Shown: positions 1-8,028 of the stretch, in pieces | Layout of the letters: each line of letters begins with the position of its first letter | Numbering within the stretch: the stretch's first letter is position 1 | From: Sulfuritalea sp. | GTDB taxonomy: Bacteria; Pseudomonadota; Gammaproteobacteria; Burkholderiales; Rhodocyclaceae | Reading direction: 5' to 3' | Assembly (NCBI GenBank): GCA_016712985.1 | Contig: JADJQA010000016.1 | Location: forward strand, 1-25,250 | DNA: 25,250 nucleotides | Notes under the pieces: generated by a model | The model's input: only the letters and a program-made list of their open reading frames with translations | Databases searched by the model: none | What the model was told of the DNA's origin: nothing | Program-made: the position numbers and the translations under genes

Positions 1-646
1 ATGACACTTGGATCAGACGATTAGGCATCTTATATGGCGTTTGCTGCGGGAGATCCCCGGCCTAATTGAATGCGAAAAGTGGATGAAGGGCGACGGAGCC
101 GCTGTGTTGGAAAACGCTTTCGCCTCATAGGTGTGTCAGAACGTTTTGGACGGACAGCAGTTTGGGTGTGTCCAAAAGACCCGTCCGATAGTCAAGGCAA
201 AGCATGGGCTGCAAGCATTGAAGGCAAACTGGAAGAGTGCGTCCGTAGCGCCTTTGGATGTACGTTCACAATTGAACAAATGCTCAACTCTGCACCAATG
301 CCGGAAGTTGGGGAGGCAAAAAATAGGTGTCTAGGCAGAAGGCTGACGGTCAGGATGTTAAAAAATTGCTTAGGTATCATGATGACAGTAGGGAAGTACG
401 GATCGCTAGACCCTGTCGATCCAAAGCAGTTTGCGATAGGCGAATTAACGATTCCATTCACTCGCCTCATGTGGAAGCAGCCGGTTACTATGGAATCCGA
501 GCGCGTCCTTTCTTTGCCGCGGGGGATCCGACTGGAAAGTTGCCCGATTCGGCGGCGGCCTACCCTTGGATGGGCGACAGGTAGCGTTTTCATTAAGAGA
601 AATTCAGGGTGAAATTGAAGTTCAAGCATTTAGTAGTAGGCTGTAA
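1..646 (+). CDS. Unidentified protein, 5'-truncated and frameshifted
   Basis: I do not recognise this protein. Coding-like sequence starts before the window. One frame from base 2 to about 127 reads HLIWRLLREIPGLIECEKWM and ends in a stop. A missing base near 120 would join it to the next frame (ENAF/RLIGVSERFGRTAVWVCP), which continues to about 330. A third frame at about 440-575 contains AGYYGIRARPFFAAGDPTGK. A last shift gives REIQGEIEVQAFSSRL and a TAA at 644-646. The literal uninterrupted frame is 70-612 (180 codons), but I doubt it is the real product because its second half loses protein-like character. The gene ends 28 bases before the HNH gene, so the two may be co-transcribed. Base composition is less GC-rich than in the sbc and rec genes. 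The reconstruction is an inference from frame continuity only. Confidence 0.35.
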
Positions 647-663
647 CCTGGTAGGCTGTGAAT

Positions 664-668
664 GGAGA
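664..668 (+). promoter_or_regulatory. Ribosome binding site that fixes the HNH start
   Basis: GGAGA lies six bases before the ATG at 675. The longer in-frame start at 609 has no comparable site, so 675 is preferred. Confidence 0.6.
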
Positions 669-674
669 AAACTG

Positions 675-1340
675 ATGAACGCCAATGAAAATGGTCCTAT
701 TGTTCAACCGGAAATAAAGGACTGTCTGGAGACCAAAGCCAGCAACAACTACCGAGATGCCGCACTCAAGGCCTATTCGAAAAAGCAGTGCGCGTACTGC
801 GGCTTTGGCATAGAGGCGGTCCTGGAAGTGGCGCATCTGGATCAGAACCGTAAGAACAATTTGCTCGACAACCTTGCCGTGCTCTGTCCCAATTGTCACA
901 AGATGCACGATCTCGGGCTTATCCCAACAGACGTCATCCTGAAGATGCGCGACCTCAAAAATGACCCCGACTGGAAAATGCGGATGAAAGATGCGGCACA
1001 GAAGGCTGCGGCGGCAAGGAAGGCAAATACTGCGAAGAACAAGAAATCAGTCGCAGGAAAAGGGCATGGATTACACGTTCGAAGAATACGGATGGGGAAC
1101 CTCAATAACGAACGGGCACGGTCTGTAGCTCCGACTACGAATGATCTTATGGACCATCCAGTCCCAAGAAGCTGTGACGGTTCTGCAGCGGACGGGGCTG
1201 CTTGTCGCCGACGCCCGAAAAACCGAAGTCAGTTTTCGGCCGGCATATCGTTGGATGACAGCGCAAATGTATCAGCGGGTCGGCAAAACGTCGCGGTCGC
1301 CCACCTTCCCTATCTGGGCGTGGCGCACATGGAAGGATAG
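675..1340 (+). CDS. HNH endonuclease-domain protein
   Basis: The product carries a compact HNH nuclease motif: CxxC at residues 39/42, AH at 53-54, the DN pair at 65-66, then CPNCHKMH at 71-78. This is the treble-clef zinc plus catalytic His/Asn/His arrangement of HNH enzymes, which cut DNA using a metal ion. A Lys/Ala-rich stretch follows. The frame stays open to 1340, but the last ~70 codons look non-coding and overlap the DUF3841 gene by 200 bases. A one-base shift near 1050-1065 would give the tail MDYTFEEYGWGTSITNGHGL with a TAG at 1126-1128, which leaves a clean 12-base gap to the next gene. I take that as the likely true end. It may be a restriction-like or homing nuclease. No target can be read from the sequence. 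The upstream frameshifted gene and downstream DUF3841 gene are in the same orientation. Confidence 0.75.
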   Translation: MNANENGPIVQPEIKDCLETKASNNYRDAALKAYSKKQCAYCGFGIEAVLEVAHLDQNRKNNLLDNLAVLCPNCHKMHDLGLIPTDVILKMRDLKNDPDWKMRMKDAAQKAAAARKANTAKNKKSVAGKGHGLHVRRIRMGNLNNERARSVAPTTNDLMDHPVPRSCDGSAADGAACRRRPKNRSQFSAGISLDDSANVSAGRQNVAVAHLPYLGVAHMEG

Positions 1341-1737
1341 CAGCGCCGACCAGACCTGCGAAGCGAAGGTCATCTACCTCGCGGCGCTTCGTGGAGCGCG
1401 AATCGAGTTTATCAGGTTGAACCGCACATGGTGCTCCTTTCGGATTTCTTGCTTTGGCACTACGTTTCTCAACTACTGGTATCTGCCAGCGTCCCGGAAA
1501 GACGAGAGGGCATTCGAGAGTACTCTCAAAAAGGCGGGCCTCGATTTCTCTAGGACCAAACCCATTCCAGATCAGTACTCCACAGCAAAATTCAAGCAAG
1601 TTGGGCGCGCATCTTTGATCTCGGCCTCGTAGTCAAGGGAAGTTACCGGTTCTCGATCAGAACGCCCCGTCCAAGCCACCCTTTGGGCATTGCCTATAGA
1701 TGCAGTCCGCGAAATTACGTGGTTCACGGCCCGCTGA
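1141..1737 (+). CDS. DUF3841 family protein (frameshifted)
   Basis: The start MILWTIQSQEAVTVLQRTG and the block YRWMTAQMYQRVG...PIWAWRTW match the beginning of DUF3841 as I remember it. The later family landmarks are present but spread over frames: RRPDLRSEGHLPRG and EPHMVLLSDFLLWHYV (frame from 1344), LNYWYLPAS (from 1468), SWARIFDLGLVV (from 1596), and VQATLWALPIDAVREITWF (from 1669), ending in a TGA at 1735-1737. Four single-base shifts (two missing, two extra, one of the extras in a TTT run) cancel, giving about 198 residues, which is a normal length for the family. The literal frame from 1141 stops at 1632. The function of DUF3841 is unknown. It sits directly behind the HNH gene, so the pair is probably one transcription unit. 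The shifts may be sequencing errors. Confidence 0.75.
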
Positions 1738-2027
1738 GACGCCGGCTATAGGCGCCGACGGTCGGTCTGCTCGTTCCGCTGTGATCAGGGCGACACTCAC
1801 GAAAATGTCCAACCTGATCGTTGGGCCGGTCAATGGTGATCAGTGCAGGTCGCGCAGGATGGTCAACCTTGCCCGTGTAGCCCACATTTGACAACGTGCT
1901 GAAAATTGCCGCACAGGCAGAAACTCCGGGCTACGGGGATCTGTACGATGGCGAGAGCACAAGTCCGGCTCGGCAGATCCCTCGCAAACCTGTGCCAACC
2001 GGATAGGCATGGATCAAACGGCGCCGA
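1738..2027. other. Gap between two convergent genes, nothing recognised
   Basis: The stretch lies between the DUF3841 gene (+) and the M48 peptidase gene (-). Several short frames cross it on both strands, but none shows recognisable protein sequence, and I see no clear terminator hairpin. Confidence 0.4.
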
Positions 2028-3170
2028 CTATTCTGTCGGGATTGGCTTTTTCTTCCGTCGTGCTGGTTTCGTGACCGAGGGCTTTTCCGTTAAGTCAACC
2101 TCCGGCACCTCTGTCTGCGTTAGTACGTGGCTGAATACGACCTCGGGAAGGTCTAAGAGCTGGCCGATTCTCGACAAAACACTTTGCTCGGCTTGGTCGT
2201 AGCCGCCGGAAACAAAGGGCGACCTTGCACAATTCGCGCAGCAGACCGGCGCGCGCATGTATTTAGCTTGCGGGCCAGTACTCCTGCGAGGCTCGGCTAT
2301 GTTTGCGAGCGTTCTTTCGACAAAATCCGGTTGCTGCATAGCCACAACCATGTCATCCGTGAGTTTCATGCGCTTCTGCAGGAACGTCGCTTCCGCAGCG
2401 TCAAATACCCCGTCGGCGGCCGCTAGAACAAGAGAACCGAAGACTAATAGCAAGTTGCCGGCTTCTTCATCAGACGCGCTTTCAATTTCAGAAAGATCTG
2501 GCTCAAGCACAGATAACAGATGCAGTGATGTTCTTTCGAGATCGTCTTCGGAAACAAGAGCGCTGGGTCGCCCCATTGCGTCAGCGAAAAGTTTGGAATC
2601 CGCAAATGTCCGCAGCAATTTTGCCCGCATGCCGATAATTGGATGTGTGCTGGCCGCGTCCTCGAGTTGCGTAACCTCGGCAAGGTCTGCGATCTGGTCA
2701 AACTGCCTGCCGAAAACCTCTTCGTCAAAGGTGAGCCAGCGGTCGGAAAGACCGCTCATGATCTTGAGCAACGCAGAACCTGCCACCCTCACGTCCTGAC
2801 AAGCCAACAGACCAACGCGATCGCAGGAAACTTCCTGGCGGCGACTCAGTGTTCGCGTGCGCACAACTTCAAGTGGGCTGAAGTCCATGTCGTCAAAACC
2901 GATCTTGGGAATGCGGCCGTGTCCTAGAATGGCATGGCCTACTTCGTGTCCCATGACAAACATCAACTCGTGCAGAGTCAGCAGGTCCACCAGAGATGAG
3001 TGCAGGCACATCACGAGGCGCGTGCCCTTTCGCGTGGGCATGCAATAGGCATTCAGTTCGGGATTGGCTTGCACGTATAGATCAATAGGTTGAACCAATC
3101 GAAGTGTTGTTCTGAGCATTTCTTTCAATTGATTCAATGTAGGGGTCAGCGCAGCGTCGACGGTAGGCAT
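2028..3170 (-). CDS. M48-like metallopeptidase with TerB-like C-terminal domain
   Basis: This is an uninterrupted 380-residue protein. It has the gluzincin motif HEVGH at residues 75-79 and a likely third zinc ligand in EVSCD (E113, with D117) following SRRQ. The STHPIIGMRAKLL segment around 174-186 is the conserved post-catalytic region of M48 peptidases. The N-terminal QPIDLYVQANPELNAYCMP is also typical. No signal peptide or convincing membrane helix is visible, unlike HtpX or Ste24, so a cytoplasmic enzyme is likely. Residues ~240-360 (LLLVFGSLVLAAADGVFDAAE, then a second acidic repeat) resemble a TerB-like tellurite-resistance fold, which is found in stress and defence proteins. A 49-codon reading frame lies just upstream on the same strand, and the coding sequence of that region runs into the 5' part of this gene. 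An alternative start further in is therefore possible. The peptidase call is firm and the TerB call is moderate. Confidence 0.78.
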   Translation of the reverse strand: MPTVDAALTPTLNQLKEMLRTTLRLVQPIDLYVQANPELNAYCMPTRKGTRLVMCLHSSLVDLLTLHELMFVMGHEVGHAILGHGRIPKIGFDDMDFSPLEVVRTRTLSRRQEVSCDRVGLLACQDVRVAGSALLKIMSGLSDRWLTFDEEVFGRQFDQIADLAEVTQLEDAASTHPIIGMRAKLLRTFADSKLFADAMGRPSALVSEDDLERTSLHLLSVLEPDLSEIESASDEEAGNLLLVFGSLVLAAADGVFDAAEATFLQKRMKLTDDMVVAMQQPDFVERTLANIAEPRRSTGPQAKYMRAPVCCANCARSPFVSGGYDQAEQSVLSRIGQLLDLPEVVFSHVLTQTEVPEVDLTEKPSVTKPARRKKKPIPTE

Positions 3171-3230
3171 CCTTGATCAACGACAAACGGCCATCAATAA
3201 AGCCTTCACGCCCCTCCGCCGAGCGCTGCA

Positions 3231-3380
3231 TCAAACGTTCATGAAAATCGCTGTCCTTTCAAATGCCGATTGCAGCATGGCTTCGCCCGCACAGCGAACT
3301 CTTGCAAGGTCAAAGGACGCCTGAATAGGTGTCACCGTTTTCTTTTTTGTGGCTGACTCAGATACCTTGGTTTCCATCAT
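3231..3380 (-). CDS. Small ORF upstream of the M48 gene, possibly frameshifted
   Basis: It encodes 49 residues starting MMETKVSESATKKKTVTPIQ, behind a strong purine-rich ribosome site (AGGGGGA) immediately before the first ATG. It is a plausible first gene of the unit that contains the M48 peptidase. After about residue 42 a one-base shift would continue into DFHERLMQRSAEGREGFIDG and on to LIKDAYRRRCADPYIESIER, ending at a TGA at 3082-3084 inside the M48 reading frame. The true product is therefore probably ~100 residues, broken here by a missing base. I do not recognise the family. It is Lys/Thr-rich at the N-terminus and charged and helical-looking after that. Confidence 0.5.
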   Translation of the reverse strand: MMETKVSESATKKKTVTPIQASFDLARVRCAGEAMLQSAFERTAIFMNV

Positions 3381-3446
3381 TCCCCCTGATTGTTCTGACG
3401 ATCGACTTCGAATTGTTGGCTGTATCAGCGCGCGGATACGCTCGTT

Positions 3447-3479
3447 AATCCGAGATGAATGAGATTATGCTCTCGGATT
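3447..3479. repeat. Perfect 9-bp inverted repeat between divergent genes
   Basis: The arms AATCCGAGA (3447-3455) and TCTCGGATT (3471-3479) are separated by 15 bases. The site lies in the 291-base gap between the minus-strand unit ending at 3380 and sbcD, where divergent promoters are expected. There is no T-run, so an operator is more likely than a terminator. The rest of 3381-3671 shows no convincing gene. Confidence 0.45.
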
Positions 3480-3671
3480 CTGCTCGATTGGGCGAAACAA
3501 GATGCTGAAGATGGGTGGGGTACGACTTACGGCAAGAGGCGTACGCTCGACTCGTGCAACCGCTGGTCTGGCCTGGCTGAATTCGCGCAGCGAAGGCCGC
3601 CACTACACGATGGCGTTCACCGGTTAGCCTCCTGAACACCCGCTTCCACCCACAGAGATTCCTCATACCCC

Positions 3672-4829
3672 ATGCGATTCATCCATACCGCTGACTGGCA
3701 TCTTGGCCGCGTCTACCACTCCCTCTCGCTACTTGACAATCAGGCGCACATGCTCGATCACTTCGTCGCGCTGGTCAGTGATCTCAGGCCGGACGCGGTA
3801 CTTGTTGCCGGTGACGTATATGACCGCTCGGTTCCGCCCGCCGATGCCGTCCGCCTTCTCGACGACACCCTGACCCGCATTGTCATCGGCGCCGGCATTC
3901 CCGTGGTGCTGATCGCCGGCAACCACGACGGCCCCGACCGGCTCGGGTTTGGTTCCCGCCTCCTGTCCAGCGCGGGCCTCACGGTGCGCGGCGTACCCGC
4001 CGCTACTTCACTGCCCGTCATCTTCAAGGATGCCGATGGCGAAGTTGCCGTCTATCCGCTGCCCTACGCCGATCCCGCGCAAAGTCGTCAAGCGTTCGAG
4101 GATGAGACCTTGCTGGATCACCACATGGCGCTGGCGCTGCAGATGCATCGCTTGCGCGCCGCCCAAGATCCCGCGCGGCGTTCGGTGGTGGTGGCGCATG
4201 CGTTTGTTCAGGGCGGTTCCGTGACCGACTCGGAGCGCCCGCTTTCGGTGGGTGGCACCGGCAGCGTAGGAACGGATGTCTTCGCGGGTATCGATTACGT
4301 GGCCCTCGGGCATCTGCACCGTCCGCAGGTCATTGGCGACAATGACCGCATCCACTACGCCGGATCGCTACTCAAGTATTCGTTTGCCGAGGCTGATCAC
4401 GGCAAGAGTGTTTCGGTGGTGGAACTCAACGACCGCCGCGAGCTGACGATCGAACGCATCGGCCTGGTCCCGCGCCATGACCTTCGAATCCTCGAAGGAA
4501 CGCTGCAATCGCTGATCGAGGCCGCCGCGCAGGACACCCATCGTGAAGACTACGTTCTGGCGCGCCTCACCGACAGCGGGGCCTTGCTCGACGCAATGAC
4601 CAAATTGCGCACGGCCTACCCGAATGCCTTGTCGATCGAACGGCCGCAGTTCGCCGGGAGGCTGGCGGGATTGGAGGGTGGCCGCGATCATCGGCGCGTC
4701 GGCATGCAGGAACTGTTCTCCGGCTTTTACCAGGAGATGACCGGCACACCTCTCGCCCCGGCCGCCGTGACTCTGCTGCAAGGCGAACTCGGCCGGCAGG
4801 CACAGTTGGCGCGGGAGGTGCAGGCATGA
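3672..4829 (+). CDS. sbcD: Exonuclease subunit SbcD (Mre11-type)
   Basis: SbcD is the nuclease subunit of SbcCD, a manganese-dependent enzyme that opens DNA hairpins and trims double-strand ends. All calcineurin-like phosphoesterase motifs are visible: DWH (D8, H10), GDVYDR (D48), GNHD (83-86), VVVAHAF (H176) and GHLH (H214, H216). The length of 385 residues is normal, and the frame is intact. The start at 3672 is the first residue of the conserved MRFIHTADWHLG. No good Shine-Dalgarno sequence precedes it, only GAGATT some 15 bases upstream. The TGA overlaps the sbcC ATG (ATGA), which indicates translational coupling. This is one of the few genes in the window with no frame damage. Confidence 0.95.
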   Translation: MRFIHTADWHLGRVYHSLSLLDNQAHMLDHFVALVSDLRPDAVLVAGDVYDRSVPPADAVRLLDDTLTRIVIGAGIPVVLIAGNHDGPDRLGFGSRLLSSAGLTVRGVPAATSLPVIFKDADGEVAVYPLPYADPAQSRQAFEDETLLDHHMALALQMHRLRAAQDPARRSVVVAHAFVQGGSVTDSERPLSVGGTGSVGTDVFAGIDYVALGHLHRPQVIGDNDRIHYAGSLLKYSFAEADHGKSVSVVELNDRRELTIERIGLVPRHDLRILEGTLQSLIEAAAQDTHREDYVLARLTDSGALLDAMTKLRTAYPNALSIERPQFAGRLAGLEGGRDHRRVGMQELFSGFYQEMTGTPLAPAAVTLLQGELGRQAQLAREVQA

Positions 4830-7800
4830 AGCCGCGTAGCCTTGCCATGCAAGCCTTCGGCCCCTTTGCGAATCGTGAAACTGTCGACTTCACCCGCTTG
4901 CCGGAAGACAGTCTGTTCCTGATCCACGGCCCCACCGGCGCCGGAAAATCCACCCTGTTCGACGGCATCTGCTTCGCGCTGTACGGCGATACGTCCGGCG
5001 GCGAACGCCAGCCGCGCGAAATGCGCAGCCATCACGCCGCCGACACGGTGCAGACCGAAGTGGAACTGGAGTTCGAGCTGGGTGCCCGACGCTTCCGCGT
5101 CAAGCGCATTCCCGAACAGGAACGTGCCGCCCTGCGTGGCAAGGACGGGCTGGTGAAGGTACCGGCCAAGGCCGAATTGCACGAATGGGACGACACGAGT
5201 GGACGCTGCTGGCGTCCCGCAGCGGCGAAGTTACTGCGCAAGTCGAAGCTTTGCTCGGTTTCGAGGCGGCGCAGTTTCGCCAGGTCATCATGCTGCCGCA
5301 AAACCAGTTTCGCGAGCTGCTGGCCGCAGACTCCAGGGAGCGCGAAAAATCCTCGAAGCCTTGTTCAGCACGCTGCAATGCAAACAACTGCAGGAACAGC
5401 TTCAATCCGCCGCCCGCGCCATGGAAGTCCAGGCGACAGAGGCCAGGCAGCGTCGCGCGACGCTGTACCAGCAAGCGGAAATCACCACCGACGAGGAACT
5501 GACACAAAGATGGTCCAACTCGGCGAGACCCTGGTCACGCTAACGGCCGACGAAGCGAACTTGCGGCTTGCCGCGAACACCGCCGCCGCTGCGGTATCGG
5601 CCGGCGAAGCACTGGCCGCCCGGTTTCAGGAACAGCAGCTTGCCACCACTGCACTCGGCAAACTTCAGGAGACCGAGGCTGCAATGGGCGCCCGGCGCAA
5701 AAGCCTGGCCACTGCCCGCCGTGCCCAGCAGGTGCTCCCCGCCCGAAGTGCATTCCATGATGCTACCGAACAACATCAACAGCAGCTTGCGCACGTGGAG
5801 CAGGCCACCACTGCTGCGACCAATGCCAGCGCGCTGCTGACAACTGCCGCTGCCGCGTTCGCTGCTGAAGATTCGCGCGCACCCGAACGTTCGCAAGCCG
5901 CCACGGAGCTCAATCGTCTGGAGGGCTTGCGTGCGGCAACTGCGCGACTGGTAGAGGCAGAATCCGTGCGGGTGGCCGCCGTCAAGGCCCGCGACAAGGC
6001 CAGGAATCTGTTCGATGCGCTCGACCGGGACGCCCGTACTCAAGCCGAGAAGCGAAAGGCGCTTGCCGCCAGCCTGGAGAAGATCGCCCCGCTCGCGGCA
6101 AAGGCAGAGATGCTCAAACGCGATATCGCGGTCCAGGAAGACAGACTCGATAGCCTGAAGAAGCTCGTCGAAGCCGCGAAGCTTGGCGAACAGGCGAAGG
6201 AGGCCCTCGCCAGCGCCGACCAGGTCATGACGCAAGCCAGCGAGGCGCTCGATCTCGCAAGGAAGCATCGCGACGCACTGGATCTTGCCTGGCGCACAGG
6301 GCAGGCGGCAGTTTTGGCACGGCATCTGGTCGACGGCGGCCCTTGCCCGGTCTGTGGCAGCGAGGAACACCCGCATCCGGCCGAAGATACCGACGCGATC
6401 CCGGCCGATGCCGAGATCGAAGCCGCAAAGACTGCCTTCACCAGCGCCGAAGCGGCCCTTGAGCGCAGCCGCACTGCACGAACGCTGGCCGCGACAAACG
6501 CCACCACGCAGACAGCCACGTTCGACACGCTGCGTTCGGCGCTGGGCCTGGCCGATGGCGCCCCGCTTCCGGCAATCAAGCCGGCAACGGAAGCCATTGC
6601 CGCATTGCGTGACCAGGAAAAACAGGCGACGGCCGCACAAAAGGACATGGACGCGCAAAGACTCCAGTTGGCGGCGATCGATCCGGTCATCGTGGAAGTT
6701 GCCCACAAGCTGGACGCCGCGCGCGAGTCGCTGGGCCGGGCGTCGGAAGAAGCATCCAAAGCGGAAGGGCTGGCCCACGCCCATGCCCAGGCCGTCCCGG
6801 AGTCCCTGCGCGGCAGCGATGCATTGGAGTCGGCGCTGGCAACCGTGCGGACAAGGATCGAATCTCTCGAACGCGCACTGGTCACCGTGCGCGCCGCCCA
6901 CCAGAAAGCCCAGGCGGATGTCGCAGCGAGCGAAGCAACCCGGACGGCCCAGAGTGCAGCGCTCGCGGAATGTGTCGCGAGGCTGGCCGCCGCCCGGACC
7001 AGCTTCGCCTCGGCATTGACCGATGCCGGGTTTGCCGACGAAGCAGTGTTCGATGCCGCACTACTCGAGCCGGCAGACATCGCTGAGCGGGAACAACAGA
7101 TCAAGGCCCACGACCTGGCAATCGCCGCCGCCAGGGAGCGCCTTGTCCGCGCCGCCGCCGCGGTTGCCGGGCTTCCCGCGCCGGAACAGGAGGCACTGCG
7201 CAATGCGCTTGCAGCCGCCCAGCAGGCGCTGGAGGCGTTGCTGGCGCGACAGAACACTGCCCGTGCGCAACTTGAAGGCGCACGGCGAACCGCCGGCATG
7301 CTCGACGAGATCCGCCGCGAGCTTGGCGACCTCGAAGAGCGCTACCGCGTGATGGGTGATCTGGCCGCCGTTGCCAACGGGCGCAATGGCGCCAATCTCA
7401 CCTTCCAGCGTTATGTGCTCGCGGCGCTCCTCGACGATGTCCTGCTGCAGGCATCGCTGCGCCTGCGCGCCATGAGCCGCAACCGCTACACCCTGCAACG
7501 CAGTCAGGCGGTGGCCGACGGCCGCCGTGCGGCGGGCCTGGACCTTGAGGTGCTCGACGACTACACCGGGCGCGTGCGCCCGGCCAGCACCCTGTCAGGC
7601 GGAGAAGGTTTTCTCGCCTCGCTTTCCCTCGCGCTGGGTCTCTCGGACGTGGTTCAGGGCTATGCAGGGGGTATTCAGCTCGATACCTTGTTCATCGACG
7701 AAGGCTTCGGCAGTCTCGACCCCGAGTCGCTCGACCTGGCCATGAAAACCCTCATCGACCTGCGGCAACAGGGTCGCCGGGTAGGCATCATCAGCCACGT

Positions 7801-7879
7801 CGATGAACTCAAGCGCGAGATCGCCTGCGGCATCGAGGTAAGGGCCTCGCCGGGCGGCAGCAGCGTGCATATCGTCTAA
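4826..7879 (+). CDS. sbcC: Exonuclease subunit SbcC (Rad50-type ATPase), three frame breaks
   Basis: SbcC is the SMC-like ATPase partner of SbcD. Visible features are Walker A GPTGAGKST (residues 35-43), long Ala/Glu/Arg-rich coiled-coil arms, the zinc-hook CPVC at about 506-509, the ABC signature LSGGEG near 922, and Walker B FIDEGFGSLD near 955. The frame is nominally open for 1017 codons, but residues ~125-228 are read out of frame. The correct protein there needs three single added bases: near 5200 (SW/TLLASRSGEVTAQVEA), near 5342 in an A-run (EREK/ILEALFSTLQ), and near 5510 in another A-run (ELTQ/KMVQLGETL). Three missing bases restore the frame, which is why a long frame survives. The corrected length is about 1018 residues. 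The homopolymer context favours sequencing error. The sbcD gene overlaps its start. Confidence 0.92.
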   Translation: MKPRSLAMQAFGPFANRETVDFTRLPEDSLFLIHGPTGAGKSTLFDGICFALYGDTSGGERQPREMRSHHAADTVQTEVELEFELGARRFRVKRIPEQERAALRGKDGLVKVPAKAELHEWDDTSGRCWRPAAAKLLRKSKLCSVSRRRSFARSSCCRKTSFASCWPQTPGSAKNPRSLVQHAAMQTTAGTASIRRPRHGSPGDRGQAASRDAVPASGNHHRRGTDTKMVQLGETLVTLTADEANLRLAANTAAAAVSAGEALAARFQEQQLATTALGKLQETEAAMGARRKSLATARRAQQVLPARSAFHDATEQHQQQLAHVEQATTAATNASALLTTAAAAFAAEDSRAPERSQAATELNRLEGLRAATARLVEAESVRVAAVKARDKARNLFDALDRDARTQAEKRKALAASLEKIAPLAAKAEMLKRDIAVQEDRLDSLKKLVEAAKLGEQAKEALASADQVMTQASEALDLARKHRDALDLAWRTGQAAVLARHLVDGGPCPVCGSEEHPHPAEDTDAIPADAEIEAAKTAFTSAEAALERSRTARTLAATNATTQTATFDTLRSALGLADGAPLPAIKPATEAIAALRDQEKQATAAQKDMDAQRLQLAAIDPVIVEVAHKLDAARESLGRASEEASKAEGLAHAHAQAVPESLRGSDALESALATVRTRIESLERALVTVRAAHQKAQADVAASEATRTAQSAALAECVARLAAARTSFASALTDAGFADEAVFDAALLEPADIAEREQQIKAHDLAIAAARERLVRAAAAVAGLPAPEQEALRNALAAAQQALEALLARQNTARAQLEGARRTAGMLDEIRRELGDLEERYRVMGDLAAVANGRNGANLTFQRYVLAALLDDVLLQASLRLRAMSRNRYTLQRSQAVADGRRAAGLDLEVLDDYTGRVRPASTLSGGEGFLASLSLALGLSDVVQGYAGGIQLDTLFIDEGFGSLDPESLDLAMKTLIDLRQQGRRVGIISHVDELKREIACGIEVRASPGGSSVHIV

Positions 7880-7930
7880 GGAGACGAAAGCGCGATGACT
7901 GCGGGCGGGAGTCGGAGGGGTTCAAAGTTA

Positions 7931-7951
7931 CGCACTCAATTGTTGAGTGCG
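7931..7951. repeat. Perfect 9-bp palindrome downstream of sbcC
   Basis: CGCACTCAA, a TTG spacer, then TTGAGTGCG. It could form a tight hairpin with a three-base loop between the convergent sbcC and scpB genes, so it may act as a bidirectional transcription end. It lacks a T-run. It could also belong to the truncated group II intron whose 3' end begins 78 bases downstream. Confidence 0.5.
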
Positions 7952-8028
7952 CAGGCATGACATCCTCAGCCAAGCTGACAAAACTCCAGTTGGCGGCCCA
8001 AGCATGTCTTGGTGTGAAGACCAACGGA

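Noticed and set aside
3445..3666. A 73-codon minus-strand frame before sbcD
   Set aside because: It has no ribosome site and no protein-like pattern, and it covers the dyad and probable sbcD promoter.
3662..3675. CATACCCCATG before sbcD resembles the 22740 repeat
   Set aside because: It is a single copy without a matching inverted arm, so it is probably chance.
5540..6901. A 453-codon minus-strand frame opposite sbcC
   Set aside because: It lies opposite the coiled-coil part of sbcC, is Gly/Arg/Cys-rich, and shows no family features.
6040..7299. A 419-codon minus-strand frame, Ala/Ser-rich
   Set aside because: Its low-complexity composition mirrors the Ala/Glu/Arg codons of sbcC. It is a shadow frame.
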